Origin: Acrocarpospora catenulata
GTDB lineage: Bacteria > Actinomycetota > Actinomycetes > Streptosporangiales > Streptosporangiaceae
Assembly: GCF_018476525.1 (NCBI RefSeq)
Contig: NZ_JAHCST010000003.1
Coordinates: 248,001 to 312,000 of the forward strand
Direction of reading: 5' to 3'
DNA: 64,000 bases
A program made the translations under genes and the position numbers. A model generated the notes under the pieces. It worked only from the letters and a program-made list of their open reading frames with translations. It had not been told where the DNA came from and ran no database searches. Numbering within the stretch: position 1 is the stretch's first letter; each line of letters starts with the position of its first letter. Shown piece after piece: positions 1-7,876 of the stretch.

Positions 1-2
1 CC

Positions 3-272
3 GCCCGTCCGAGCATCGTCAACGGCTCGATCGCGGCCGCCCTGCACGGCGAGGTCGGCGACGTCCAGTTCACGACGCGCACCAGCGGCAGCGAACTGTT
101 CATCAACCCCCTCATGACCATCTATTTCGCCGTGGACGCCGACGGCCTGGCGCGCCGCTCGCTCTACCTGAACCGCCTCGAAGGCACCACCCTGATGCGC
201 CAGATTAGCTCGATCATCGAGCACTTCCGCATGGAGATCACCCCACGCGCACCCAGGGCATTTCCGCACTGA
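3..272 (+). CDS. C-terminal part of an unrecognised protein (5' end outside window)
   Basis: An open frame runs in from the left edge and ends at TGA 270-272, giving the last 89 residues of a protein. The segment is rich in I, L and F and has a basic, proline-containing tail (ITPRAPRAFPH). I see no motif that identifies a family. Codon use, with G or C in most third positions, supports real coding. The next gene is on the same strand after a gap of about 85 bases, so the two need not be co-transcribed. Confidence 0.6.
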   Translation, partial: ARPSIVNGSIAAALHGEVGDVQFTTRTSGSELFINPLMTIYFAVDADGLARRSLYLNRLEGTTLMRQISSIIEHFRMEITPRAPRAFPH

Positions 273-358
273 GGGGATTTGGTGGGGGCAGTCGGGATGA
301 TCCTCCGCGGCGGAGATGTTGGGCGAGGCAGAGTTCAAGCGGCTGCATGGAGGACAGG

Positions 359-1153
359 ATGGCCGAGCCGGCGGATCAGACGATCAAGGCGTTGCGGGCG
401 GAGTTCGAGGAGCTTGCCGCGTTGGTGCGGGGGTTCGGGGAGGATGAGCTCGCTCGGCGGTCGGGGGCCGTGGAGTGGGACGTTTCGCAGGTGTTGAGTC
501 ATCTGGGGAGTGGGGCGGAGATCGGGCTCGCGGCGCTCAACGGGGCGGTGGACGGGAGCGGTGCTCCGGAGCGGGAGTTCATCCAGGGGGTGTGGGCGCG
601 CTGGGACGCGATGTCGCGGGCGCAGCGCGCCGAGGAGTTCCTCAGCGCGAACGACGCGCAGCTTCGCCGGTTCGAGGATCTGGACGCGCAGGCGAGGGAG
701 GAGCTTCGCATCCCGGTCTGGTGGCCGGGTGATCCGGCGGATGTGGCCACCTTCGGGGGGATGCGGCTCAACGAGCTCGCTCTGCACGCCTGGGACGTCA
801 AGGTCGCCTTCGACGGTGCGGCCACGCTGACGCCGGAGGTCGCCGAGCTGCTGCTCCCGCGTGCCGAGGCCGCCATCGCCTGGGTCGGCAAGGCCGCGGG
901 GCTCGGCGGTCGCCAGGCGAGCGTGGCCGTGCACCTGACCGCCCCGGAACAGTCTTTCGGGGTGGAGATTCGTGACGCGGTGAGCATCACGGAGGTTCCG
1001 TCCACGCCGGACGGGGTTCTCACGGCTCCGGCGGAGTGGTGGGTACGGCTGGCCTCCGGGCGTCACTCCCCGGAGCACACCCCGGCCGGGGTGGAATTCA
1101 CCGGGGAGACGCTCACTCTCGACGACCTGCGCCGTGTCTTCCCGGGGTACTGA
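359..1153 (+). CDS. Maleylpyruvate isomerase family (mycothiol-dependent) protein
   Basis: A 264-aa protein with the DinB-like four-helix N-terminal domain of the mycothiol-dependent maleylpyruvate isomerase family. A candidate metal-ligand histidine lies in VSQVLSHLGSGAE, and further family-like histidines in NELALHAWDVKVAF. Family members use mycothiol, the actinobacterial thiol, for isomerisation or detoxification; the substrate here cannot be read from sequence. The ATG at 359 is chosen because GGAGGA at 349-354 precedes it by 4 nt; an in-frame ATG at 347 overlaps that ribosome site. It is probably a single-gene unit, convergent with the oxidoreductase downstream. Confidence 0.8.
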   Translation: MAEPADQTIKALRAEFEELAALVRGFGEDELARRSGAVEWDVSQVLSHLGSGAEIGLAALNGAVDGSGAPEREFIQGVWARWDAMSRAQRAEEFLSANDAQLRRFEDLDAQAREELRIPVWWPGDPADVATFGGMRLNELALHAWDVKVAFDGAATLTPEVAELLLPRAEAAIAWVGKAAGLGGRQASVAVHLTAPEQSFGVEIRDAVSITEVPSTPDGVLTAPAEWWVRLASGRHSPEHTPAGVEFTGETLTLDDLRRVFPGY

Positions 1154-1159
1154 GCGAGT

Positions 1160-2146
1160 TCAGACGGTGATGACGACCTTGCCGGGCGCGTGTCCCGCTT
1201 CCAGGTAGCGGATCGCGGCGGGGATCTCCTCGAAGGAATAGCGGCGGTCGATTACCGGGACGACCTGTTTGCCGTCGATGAAGGTGGTCAGGGTGCGCAG
1301 GTTCTGTTTGGGGCTGGGGCACTTGAGCGCGTCGGCCAGGGCCATTCGCTGGGAGACGAAGGGGGACACGCCGAGGGTGGAGAACACGTGGCCCATCGGT
1401 TGCAGCCAACGCCCCGGCTGGCCGCCGACCACCACGTAGGCGCCCTTGGGGACCAGGGTGCGGCGGGAGGCGAGTACCGAGCGGCTTCCCGCGATGTCCA
1501 CGAACAGGTCGTAGCGGCGGGCGTCGCGGGTGAAGTCCTCGGCGGTGTAGTCGATGACCTTGCTCGCGCCGAGGGAGCGCACCAGGTCCAGGTTGCGGGT
1601 GCTGCACACGCCGGTGACCTCGGCGTCGAAGGCGCGGGCGAGCTGCACGGCGAAGGTGCCCACCCCTCCGGAGGCGCCGTTGACGAGAACCCGGTGACCC
1701 GGCTTGATGCCGCCGTCGTCGCGGAGGGCGATCAGCGCGGTGTTGGCGGCCATGGGCACCGCGGCGGCCTCCTCGTGGGACAGGTGCTGCGGCTTGGGGG
1801 CGAGATCGGTTTCGCGGACGCAGACGTACTCGGCGAAGCCGCCGCCGGTGATGACGGCGAACACCTCGTCGCCGGGACGGAACTCGGTGACGTTTCTGCC
1901 GACGGCTTCGACCTGGCCGGAGATGTCGGCGCCGAGAATGGGGATCTTCGGGGCGCGGAGGCCGAGGCTACCGGGCATCACCCGGGCCAGGTACGGCTCG
2001 CCGCGCATGTGGTGCCAGTCGTACGGGTTGACGGAGGTCGCGCATACCCGGACCAGGACCTCATCGTCCCGGGGGACGGGAACGGGGATGTCGGTAAGGG
2101 TCAGGACATCCGGTGGGCCGTACGAGCGCTGGACGAACGCCTTCAT
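1160..2146 (-). CDS. NAD(P)-dependent alcohol dehydrogenase / quinone oxidoreductase (MDR)
   Basis: A 328-aa medium-chain dehydrogenase/reductase. The N-terminal GroES-like domain (about 1-120) contains NPYDWHHMRG and GADISGQVEAVG. The Rossmann domain has the nucleotide-binding motif NGASGGVGTFAVQLA near residue 155 and a C-terminal stretch ending in HAPGKVVITV, typical of the quinone-oxidoreductase branch. The structural-zinc cysteine lobe is absent, so it should be zinc-independent. It probably reduces a quinone or enone with NADPH; the substrate is unknown. It is transcribed divergently from the DUF2306 gene, the two sharing a region of about 160 bases. Confidence 0.85.
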   Translation of the reverse strand: MKAFVQRSYGPPDVLTLTDIPVPVPRDDEVLVRVCATSVNPYDWHHMRGEPYLARVMPGSLGLRAPKIPILGADISGQVEAVGRNVTEFRPGDEVFAVITGGGFAEYVCVRETDLAPKPQHLSHEEAAAVPMAANTALIALRDDGGIKPGHRVLVNGASGGVGTFAVQLARAFDAEVTGVCSTRNLDLVRSLGASKVIDYTAEDFTRDARRYDLFVDIAGSRSVLASRRTLVPKGAYVVVGGQPGRWLQPMGHVFSTLGVSPFVSQRMALADALKCPSPKQNLRTLTTFIDGKQVVPVIDRRYSFEEIPAAIRYLEAGHAPGKVVITV

Positions 2147-2304
2147 CGCCTTCTCCTCATGTGGTGTGCGGTCGCTCCACGCTAAAAAATCCGCCCCGCC
2201 CGCCGAATCAGCCGAAAGTACGCCTGATCGGTGGATGATCGGCTGAGTTGGATCGGGCCTTTCGCGCGATGAGCGGATACCGGCAGAGAAGTCACGATCG
2301 GCTC

Positions 2305-2964
2305 ATGACCGAGAGCAGCGCGAGAAGCCGGAGTACGCGACCGGCGGGCAAACGGACTTCCGCCGGATGGGCAGTACCCGCCGGCCTGATCATTCTCAGC
2401 CTCGTACCGGTGATCGCCGGCGCGGCCCGCCTGGGGCAACTGGCCGGTGGCGCGGCGATCACGCCGGAGAACGCGCGATTCTTCGCGGTGCCCATCCCCG
2501 TGGTGCTGCACATCGTCGGCGCCTCCTGCTACGGCATCCTGGGCGCCTTCCAGTTCGCGGCGGGGTTCCGCCGCCGCAGGCCGGGCTGGCACCGCGCGGC
2601 GGGGCGGCTTCTGGTGGTCTGCGGACTGGTCACCGCGCTCACCGGCCTGTGGATGGCCGTGTACTACCCCCGTCCCGTGGGCGACGGTGATCTCGTCGAG
2701 GTGTTCCGGCTCGTGTTCGGCACGGCGATGACGGTCTCCCTGGTGCTCGGGTTCGCCGCGATCCGGCGGCGCGAGATCCTGCGCCACCGCGCCTGGATGA
2801 TCCGCGCGTACGCGATCGGCATGGGCGCCGGCACCCAGGCGTTCACCCACGTTCCCTATTTCGTCCTGGTAGGGACCCCCGGCGAGTTCGCCCGAGGCCT
2901 GCTCATGGCCGCCGGATGGGTGATCAACCTGGCCGTGGCGGAATGGATCATCCGCAGGCGTTAG
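2305..2964 (+). CDS. DUF2306 membrane protein
   Basis: A 219-aa membrane protein with about six hydrophobic segments. It carries the DUF2306 signatures: a histidine/arginine pair after the second helix (RRRPGWHRAAGR) and HRAWMIRAYAIG near residue 175. The family's function is not established. The start is uncertain: in-frame TTG 2248, ATG 2269 and ATG 2305 all exist without a clear ribosome site; 2305 is chosen because the upstream part looks non-coding. Its stop overlaps that of the response regulator in the tetranucleotide TTAG (2961-2964). Confidence 0.7.
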   Translation: MTESSARSRSTRPAGKRTSAGWAVPAGLIILSLVPVIAGAARLGQLAGGAAITPENARFFAVPIPVVLHIVGASCYGILGAFQFAAGFRRRRPGWHRAAGRLLVVCGLVTALTGLWMAVYYPRPVGDGDLVEVFRLVFGTAMTVSLVLGFAAIRRREILRHRAWMIRAYAIGMGAGTQAFTHVPYFVLVGTPGEFARGLLMAAGWVINLAVAEWIIRRR

Positions 2965-3617
2965 TGCCGCACCCGGCGCGTCTCGTACGCCCACATGGCG
3001 ATTTCCACGCGGTTCCGGGCACCGAGCTTGGCCATCAGGCTGGCGATGTGCGTTTTCACGGTGCTCAGCGAGATGTGCAGTTCATCGGCGATCTCACTGT
3101 TGGTACGCCCCCGGGCCACGGTCACCAGAATCTGCTCCTCCCGATCGGTGAGCGCCTCGAAGGGAGGGGCCGACGGCGAGGCGGGCCCGGCGTGGGCGAA
3201 GGCGTTGAGCAGGCGGGCGGTCACGCTCGGCGCGATCAGGGCGTCGCCGCCGGCCGCGGCGTGCACGGCCTGGGAGAGCAGTTCCGCCCCCGCGTTCTTG
3301 AGCAGGAACCCCCGGGCCCCGGCGCGCAGGGCCGCGTAGACGTACTCGTCGAGGTCGAAGGTGGTGATGACCACGACGGCGAGCGGGTCGGCGACGGCGG
3401 GGCCGGCGAGCAGGCGGGTGGCCTCGATGCCGTTCAGGACGGGCATCCGGATGTCGAACAGGCAGACGTCGGGGCGGAGCCGCTGGGCGAGTTCGACGGC
3501 CCGCCGCCCGTCGGGGGCCTCGCCGACCACCTCGATGTCCGGCTGCGCGTCGAGGATCATCGCCAGCCCGGTACGGACGATCTCCTGGTCGTCGGCGACC
3601 AGCACCCGGATGCTCAT
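2961..3617 (-). CDS. NarL/LuxR-family response regulator
   Basis: A 218-aa response regulator. The receiver domain (about 1-118) has the acidic pair in VADDQE, the phospho-acceptor aspartate in CLFDIRMP and the lysine in LLKNAG. The LuxR-type DNA-binding domain (about 150-212) shows LTDREEQILVTVARGRTNSEIA and LSTVKTHIASLMAKLG. The ATG at 3617 overlaps the stop of the upstream kinase gene as ATGA, so the pair is translationally coupled and almost certainly cognate. The kinase should phosphorylate the aspartate and the protein should then bind promoters as a dimer. Targets are unknown. Confidence 0.9.
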   Translation of the reverse strand: MSIRVLVADDQEIVRTGLAMILDAQPDIEVVGEAPDGRRAVELAQRLRPDVCLFDIRMPVLNGIEATRLLAGPAVADPLAVVVITTFDLDEYVYAALRAGARGFLLKNAGAELLSQAVHAAAGGDALIAPSVTARLLNAFAHAGPASPSAPPFEALTDREEQILVTVARGRTNSEIADELHISLSTVKTHIASLMAKLGARNRVEIAMWAYETRRVRH

Positions 3618-4747
3618 GTGGCCACCCCGGCACGGGGCAGCACGGCGGTGACGCGCCACCCCCGGTCAGGGTTGGGGCCGGCCACACAGGTGCCGCCGAG
3701 CAGTTCGGCGCGCTCGATCATGCCGGTGATCCCGTATCCGGGGGATCCGGCCGGGCGTACGGGATCGCCGTCGTCGTCCACGTCCAGTTGTATGGAGGTG
3801 CCGTCGGCGATGACCCGTATCTGGACGCGGGTGGCGTGTCGCGCATGCCGCCGGGCGTTGGTGACCGACTCCTGGGCGAGACGGTAGATCGCGGCCTCCA
3901 CCGAAGGGGAGAGCCCGGCGACGTCGTCCGCGACCTCCACCTGGACGGACGGGCCGGAGGGTCCCCCGCTTTCGAGCTGGGAGAGATCGGCGAGGCCCCG
4001 GCCGGGGGTCATGTCGGCGGGCTCGTTCCGGCGCAGGACGTGCACCATGGCGCGCATCTCGGCGAGGGCCAGGGCCGCTTCGGCCTCGATCACCTTGAGC
4101 GCCTCGGTGGCGGCGTCGGGCCGCGAGGCCGCCGTGGCCAGGCCCGCCTGGGCGCGGATCGCCATGGCCGAGACGTGGTGGGCCACGGTGTCGTGCAGGT
4201 CCCGGGCCAGTTGCTCCCGTTCGAGCAGTTTGGCCTGGTCGAGTTCGCGCGTACGGGCCCGGGCCCGGTAGCGGAACGCGGCGCCCACCGCCGTCACCGT
4301 GAGCACGACGGCGAAGGCGGCGGCCGTGTCGGCCGGGCCGGGATAGTCGAAGATCACGGAGCTCGCGGCCTTGGCCAGGATGATCGCCAGCCCGATGACC
4401 GCCTCGCGCCCCGACCCCCACCGGAACAGCGCGTACGGCAGCAGGAGCAGGTAGACCATGGTGTTCAGCTCGGGCGACACGCCGCCCGCCAGCACCTGGC
4501 CCAGTCCAGAGGCGCCGAACGCGATCACGACCATCGGCAACGGCTTGGTCCGCCGCCACAGCAAGGTGGGCGTCAACCCGACCGCGAGGACCACCGAGAG
4601 CACCCGCGACGGCAGGTCGGGCCGCACCACCCCTTCGAGCAGCGCGACCGGTATCAGCACTCCCACCAGCACCCAGTCCCGCCACACCCGCCGCGGGGCG
4701 CCGGGGGGACGGGGCTCGTGCCACACGGAGCGAATGAGGCCGTGCAC
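3614..4747 (-). CDS. Sensor histidine kinase (NarX/DesK-like, HisKA_3)
   Basis: A 377-aa sensor kinase. About 1-160 is a membrane region of four to five helices with no large external domain. The HisKA_3 dimerisation helix carries the phospho-histidine motif EREQLARDLHDTVAHHVSAM near residue 185. A HATPase domain follows, with N-box-like RLAQESVTNARRHA and a glycine-rich GYGITGMIERAELLGG. The start is GTG 4747, consistent with a -10-like TACCAT (4754-4759, minus strand) only 6 nt upstream, suggesting a leaderless transcript. It heads a two-gene operon with the response regulator. Confidence 0.9.
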   Translation of the reverse strand: MHGLIRSVWHEPRPPGAPRRVWRDWVLVGVLIPVALLEGVVRPDLPSRVLSVVLAVGLTPTLLWRRTKPLPMVVIAFGASGLGQVLAGGVSPELNTMVYLLLLPYALFRWGSGREAVIGLAIILAKAASSVIFDYPGPADTAAAFAVVLTVTAVGAAFRYRARARTRELDQAKLLEREQLARDLHDTVAHHVSAMAIRAQAGLATAASRPDAATEALKVIEAEAALALAEMRAMVHVLRRNEPADMTPGRGLADLSQLESGGPSGPSVQVEVADDVAGLSPSVEAAIYRLAQESVTNARRHARHATRVQIRVIADGTSIQLDVDDDGDPVRPAGSPGYGITGMIERAELLGGTCVAGPNPDRGWRVTAVLPRAGVAT

Positions 4748-4753
4748 GACGTC

Positions 4754-4759
4754 ATGGTA
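4754..4759 (-). promoter_or_regulatory. Predicted -10 box (TACCAT) for leaderless kinase-regulator operon
   Basis: TACCAT fits TANNNT and lies 6 nt before the GTG at 4747, so transcription would begin at the start codon. No Shine-Dalgarno sequence is visible. Prediction only. Confidence 0.4.
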
Positions 4760-4798
4760 CGTTGCGATCCTCGGCCATCCCGGGGGTGACCGCCAAAC

Positions 4799-5545
4799 TT
4801 ACGCGGATGTCCTCTGAAGCAGCAGGGTAACGAAGCCGAGGACGCCGCGGTAGCCGTGGAGCCACATGTCCCGGTGTTCCAGGGCCGCCGCGCGGGCGAC
4901 GGCGGCGTCCGGGCCCGGGTTCTCGTTGGCCCAGCGGAGCAGGGTGCCGGTCCAGGACCACTCGTACTCATCCCATTCCGACAGGTCGCTGGTGTACGCG
5001 TAGACGGTGGTGAAACCGGCGGACTCCGCGAGGGCCACCGTGCCGGGCAGGTCGCGGTAGTCGTCGGGTTCGGCGCCCAGCCGGGCGAGCGCCTCCGGGG
5101 TGGGCTCGCGTTCCCAGAAGGCTTCGCCGATCATCGCCAGCCCGCCGGGGCGCAGGTAACGCCGGACGTGTTCGGCCGTCGGCAGCAGCCCGCCGAACGC
5201 GTGGGTCGCCCCGACGCAGAGCACCAGGTCGTACTGCTCCGCCACCGGGAAGTCGGCGGCCGGCGTCTCGTGCAGCCGGATGCGTTCCCAGACGCCCTGC
5301 GCGTCCGCCGCCTGTTCGGCCGACTTGAGCCCTTCGGCGGAGATGTCCACGCCGTCGGCGGTGGCGTCGTGGTAGAGCGCCAGCGCGCGCAGTGTCCAGG
5401 CGGCTTCGCCGCAGCCCAGGTCAAGGATGCGCGCCCCCTCCGCGAGTCTGGCCCGGCGGAGCAGCCGGGTTATGTGCGCACCGGAGACCGGGGCGGCGAC
5501 AGGGTGGTCGCGGTGGGCGAGATGGCTGATGAACTGGCGATCCAT
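4799..5545 (-). CDS. Class I SAM-dependent methyltransferase
   Basis: A 248-aa Rossmann methyltransferase. Motif I is ILDLGCGEAAWTLRAL (near residue 40), an acidic residue after strand 2 is in DGVDIS, and a motif resembling post-I lies in YDLVLCVGATHAFGG. The C-terminal half, with WTGTLLRWANENPG, resembles small-molecule methyltransferases. The acceptor is unknown. ATG 5545 is preferred over TTG 5554 because GAGG lies 3-4 nt upstream. It is transcribed separately from its neighbours. Confidence 0.85.
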   Translation of the reverse strand: MDRQFISHLAHRDHPVAAPVSGAHITRLLRRARLAEGARILDLGCGEAAWTLRALALYHDATADGVDISAEGLKSAEQAADAQGVWERIRLHETPAADFPVAEQYDLVLCVGATHAFGGLLPTAEHVRRYLRPGGLAMIGEAFWEREPTPEALARLGAEPDDYRDLPGTVALAESAGFTTVYAYTSDLSEWDEYEWSWTGTLLRWANENPGPDAAVARAAALEHRDMWLHGYRGVLGFVTLLLQRTSA

Positions 5546-5585
5546 GCGCCTCAATGTGTCCTATCGTCCGGCGGTGCACCAGACA

Positions 5586-5885
5586 CTAGCGGAGGGTGGT
5601 GAGTTCGGCGTCGTCCAGCACCTCGATGCCGGCGATCGAGGTTCTGCCCGGGTCGAGGCCGAGCCAGATGACGTCGACTCCCTCGCGTTCGAGGGTGCGT
5701 ACGGCCGGGCCCTGGGCGCCTTGGGGCGCGGTCAGCAGGGTGGGGCAGGTGGGCGTGCAGGTGCATCTGCCGAAATAGGGGAGATCGCCGACGGTCGCCG
5801 CCAGGGGGTCGGTGTCGAGCAGGGTGACGATGTTGGCGGCCAGTCGCGGGTAGACCTCCGAGAGGCGGAGCCGCGTGATGATCAC
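5586..5885 (-). CDS. Unrecognised 99-aa protein with a cysteine/proline-rich patch
   Basis: The protein is 99 aa with no family I recognise. It starts at GTG 5885, with AAAGGA about 7 nt upstream (AAAGGACCATT-GTG). The middle contains a compact cysteine/proline patch, GRCTCTPTCPTLLTAP (near residues 44-59), and the C-terminal half reads like a small alpha/beta fold (GVDVIWLGLDPGRTSIAGIE). There is no signal peptide or membrane helix. It follows the 58-aa membrane protein gene by 20 nt on the same strand, so the two probably form an operon. The three closely spaced cysteines could bind a metal; this is inference. Confidence 0.65.
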   Translation of the reverse strand: MIITRLRLSEVYPRLAANIVTLLDTDPLAATVGDLPYFGRCTCTPTCPTLLTAPQGAQGPAVRTLEREGVDVIWLGLDPGRTSIAGIEVLDDAELTTLR

Positions 5886-5905
5886 AATGGTCCTTTCTTT
5901 CAGGG

Positions 5906-6082
5906 TTATCGCAGGTATTCGAGGATCATTACGGTGAGCGTGGCGACCGCGAGAAAGGCCCCGCCGGCCGCGAGGACGGCCGCGGACGGGGGCATGCCGG
6001 AGTGCACACTGAGGATGTAGCAGCAGAGCGCCAGCACGGCCGAGACCAGGCCGGCGATGGTTAATGACGTTATTCGGGACAC
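5906..6082 (-). CDS. Small membrane protein (58 aa, two predicted helices)
   Basis: GTG 6082 to TAA 5906-5908 encodes 58 residues. Two hydrophobic helices are visible (about 7-25, LTIAGLVSAVLALCCYILSV, and about 33-54, ending LTVMILEY), separated by a short HSGMPPS loop. A purine-rich AGAGAG lies about 9 nt before the GTG. The frame is GC-rich at third positions. It is placed directly upstream of the 99-aa protein gene. The function is unknown; it could be a membrane partner or anchor for that protein. Confidence 0.55.
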   Translation of the reverse strand: MSRITSLTIAGLVSAVLALCCYILSVHSGMPPSAAVLAAGGAFLAVATLTVMILEYLR

Positions 6083-6506
6083 GATCGCAGGCTCTCTTCG
6101 TCCGGGGAATTCCGCGACGGGTCGCGCATGACAATTGCTTCCGTGGATGCGCGAGAATACGCTCGTGAGGGCGTCGCGGGGTGACTGGCGATGTTTCTAC
6201 CAGGCGGGTGATGGCGCGGTCCACACATCCCCCGAATCCGGATTATCTTCCCCATTCCGTGGATGCCTCCGGACGTAGCCGGACATCCCCGGACGGGCCC
6301 GGATGCCCTCGAACTGGCGCGGATTTATCGCGATATCGACTCCGATGTCGGGGTAAATGATGAAATTTGGATTTAATGGTGCAGGGGGTGGGGGGAGCGG
6401 CTAGCCTCACCTGTGACACCGGATGTGCCGGTGGGGTTGATGGGGAGTACGGGCCCAGTGGGTCTCCGGTTCACTCGCCGTCTGACCGTTGTGGTCGCGA
6501 CCCGGG
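6083..6506. other. Intergenic region with phased repeats and AT-rich patch
   Basis: A 424-base stretch without a gene I can support on either strand. It holds a 14-bp inverted repeat CGCGACGGGTCGCG (6113-6126), four CCGGA units exactly 10 bp apart (6269-6303), and an AT-rich patch (about 6350-6376) unlike the surrounding GC level. It lies between the minus-strand small-protein operon and the plus-strand HTH gene, so it should contain both promoters. Confidence 0.5.
6269..6308. repeat. Four 10-bp direct repeats (CCGGAYRNNN)
   Basis: CCGGA recurs at 6269, 6279, 6289 and 6299, giving units CCGGACGTAG, CCGGACATCC, CCGGACGGGC and CCGGATGCCC. The 10-bp spacing is about one DNA turn, as in multi-site operators. 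No regulator is assigned. Confidence 0.5.
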
Positions 6507-7334
6507 ATGGACCTGGCCATGAGCGAAGCGAGCCGGCACTGTCAGCACCGCCTACTTGAGCTGGCCCAGCGTCTCCACCTGGACGCGGGCCACCCCACCC
6601 TGGCCACGATCGAACGGGTGGCGGGCGACCTCATCGACGAGAAGCAGCGCGCGGGGGTGGAGGACGCCTGGAAGCGCCTGCCCACCTCCACCGTGTCGGA
6701 GTACCTGAGCGGCAAGTCCAGGCTGCCCGACTGGCAGTTCTTCCACACCTTCGTGGCCGTCTGTCACCGCATCGCCGTACAGAACGACCTGGACGTCCCG
6801 CCGCCCAGCGAGCTCATGGCGGAGTTCGGCGCCCTCTGGAAGGCCGCCAAAGCCGAGACCGGCAGCGCGCCCGGGTACGTCGCCTCCCCGCGCTGGACGC
6901 CCGGTGACATTCTGGAGCCCACTGTCCAAGAAGTACGGATGGAGCCGCTTCCGGCGGTCGGCTTCCGCATGCCGCGCGCCTGGGGGCGGAGTGGGGCCGC
7001 CATCCTCCGGCGGGCCGCGATGGGTGACGCCAACGCCGCCTACCAGGCCGCCATCCTGCTCGCCTGCGAGGCCGCCATCAAACCTGAGGACGCCTGCGAC
7101 AGGAAGGACCTCCTCTCCATGGCCGCCTTCTATCGCGGCAAGGCCACCGGCAAGGTCGAACAGGCCGCCACCCTCCGCCTCGCCGGCCCGCCCCTCCACA
7201 ACGCCGCCAGATCCCTGGCCCTCGGCCACAAACGCTCCGGAAAACCCTGCGTCATCTTCTTCCGCGCCTTCCTCCAGGTCGAAGCCGCCCTCCGGCCCGT
7301 CCACGCGACTTTCATCGTCAGCGCCGACCTTTGA
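6507..7334 (+). CDS. Actinobacterial helix-turn-helix-like protein of unknown function
   Basis: A 275-aa soluble protein. Residues about 10-80 look like the N-terminal HTH-type domain common in actinomycete regulators: LATIERVAGDLI..., then LPTSTVSEYLSGKSRLPDW, resembling a recognition helix, then WQFFHTFVAVCHRIA. A proline-rich linker follows, and the C-terminal half (about 160-245) is alanine-rich and helical, reminiscent of repeat-type helical domains (GDANAAYQAAILLACEAA). ATG 6507 is preferred; TTG 6489 and ATG 6519 are alternatives, and no ribosome site is decisive. The target is unknown. Confidence 0.6.
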   Translation: MDLAMSEASRHCQHRLLELAQRLHLDAGHPTLATIERVAGDLIDEKQRAGVEDAWKRLPTSTVSEYLSGKSRLPDWQFFHTFVAVCHRIAVQNDLDVPPPSELMAEFGALWKAAKAETGSAPGYVASPRWTPGDILEPTVQEVRMEPLPAVGFRMPRAWGRSGAAILRRAAMGDANAAYQAAILLACEAAIKPEDACDRKDLLSMAAFYRGKATGKVEQAATLRLAGPPLHNAARSLALGHKRSGKPCVIFFRAFLQVEAALRPVHATFIVSADL

Positions 7335-7403
7335 GGGTGTCCAGGGCTTTTGACTCGAATATGGTTGAGGATGGAATGGATTTCTGGATGGGGAGAAAAG
7401 TCT

Positions 7404-7419
7404 GGAAATGGCTATTTCC
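7404..7419. terminator. Small stem-loop downstream of the HTH gene
   Basis: GGAAAT (7404-7409), loop GGCT, ATTTCC (7414-7419). A 6-bp perfect stem in the 146-base gap before the VOC gene, possibly ending the upstream transcript. It has no U-tract, so confidence is low. Confidence 0.3.
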
Positions 7420-7468
7420 GCTCGGTAGGTCATCCGATCGGGTCTCGTGCGATGTCTGGACGGGCTTC

Positions 7469-7474
7469 TAGCAT
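7469..7474 (+). promoter_or_regulatory. Predicted -10 box (TAGCAT) for leaderless VOC gene
   Basis: TAGCAT lies 6 nt before the ATG at 7481 and no ribosome site is present, so a leaderless mRNA is expected. Confidence 0.4.
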
Positions 7475-7480
7475 GGGCGC

Positions 7481-7876
7481 ATGGGTGTTCGGGAGCTTCG
7501 GGTTGTGGTGACTGCCGAGGATTATGAGGCGGCGCTGCGGTTTTATCGGGATGTGCTGGGGATGGGGGAGCTGGCGGATTTCTCGTCCGAGGAGGGGCGG
7601 GTGCGGTTGCTCGACGGAGGGCGGGCGACGCTGGAGATCATTGATGCGCGGCAGGCGGAATTCATCGATCGGGTTGAGGTGGGGCGGCGGGTGGCGCCGC
7701 ATATCCGGCTGGCCTTCGAGGTGGCTGACACCGTGCGGGTGACCGGGGAACTCGTCGCGGCAGGGGCCGAGGTGGTGGCGGAGCCGACGCGTACGCCGTG
7801 GGGGTCGTTGAATGCGCGGTTGCAGGGCGCGGCGGGGGTCCAGCTGACGTTGTTCGAGGAACTGGGGTCAGCGTAG
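7481..7876 (+). CDS. VOC family (glyoxalase-like) protein
   Basis: A 131-aa vicinal-oxygen-chelate protein. The first beta-alpha-beta-beta-beta half contains LRVVVTAEDYEAALRFYRDV, typical of the glyoxalase/bleomycin-resistance fold, and the second half has RLAFEVADTVRVTGELVAAG and TPWGSLNARLQGAAGVQLTLFEE, the usual C-terminal ending with a metal-ligand-like glutamate. Such proteins dimerise and act on small molecules or sequester drugs; the ligand is not predictable. The gene overlaps the convergent HD-protein gene by 9 nt. Confidence 0.8.
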   Translation: MGVRELRVVVTAEDYEAALRFYRDVLGMGELADFSSEEGRVRLLDGGRATLEIIDARQAEFIDRVEVGRRVAPHIRLAFEVADTVRVTGELVAAGAEVVAEPTRTPWGSLNARLQGAAGVQLTLFEELGSA

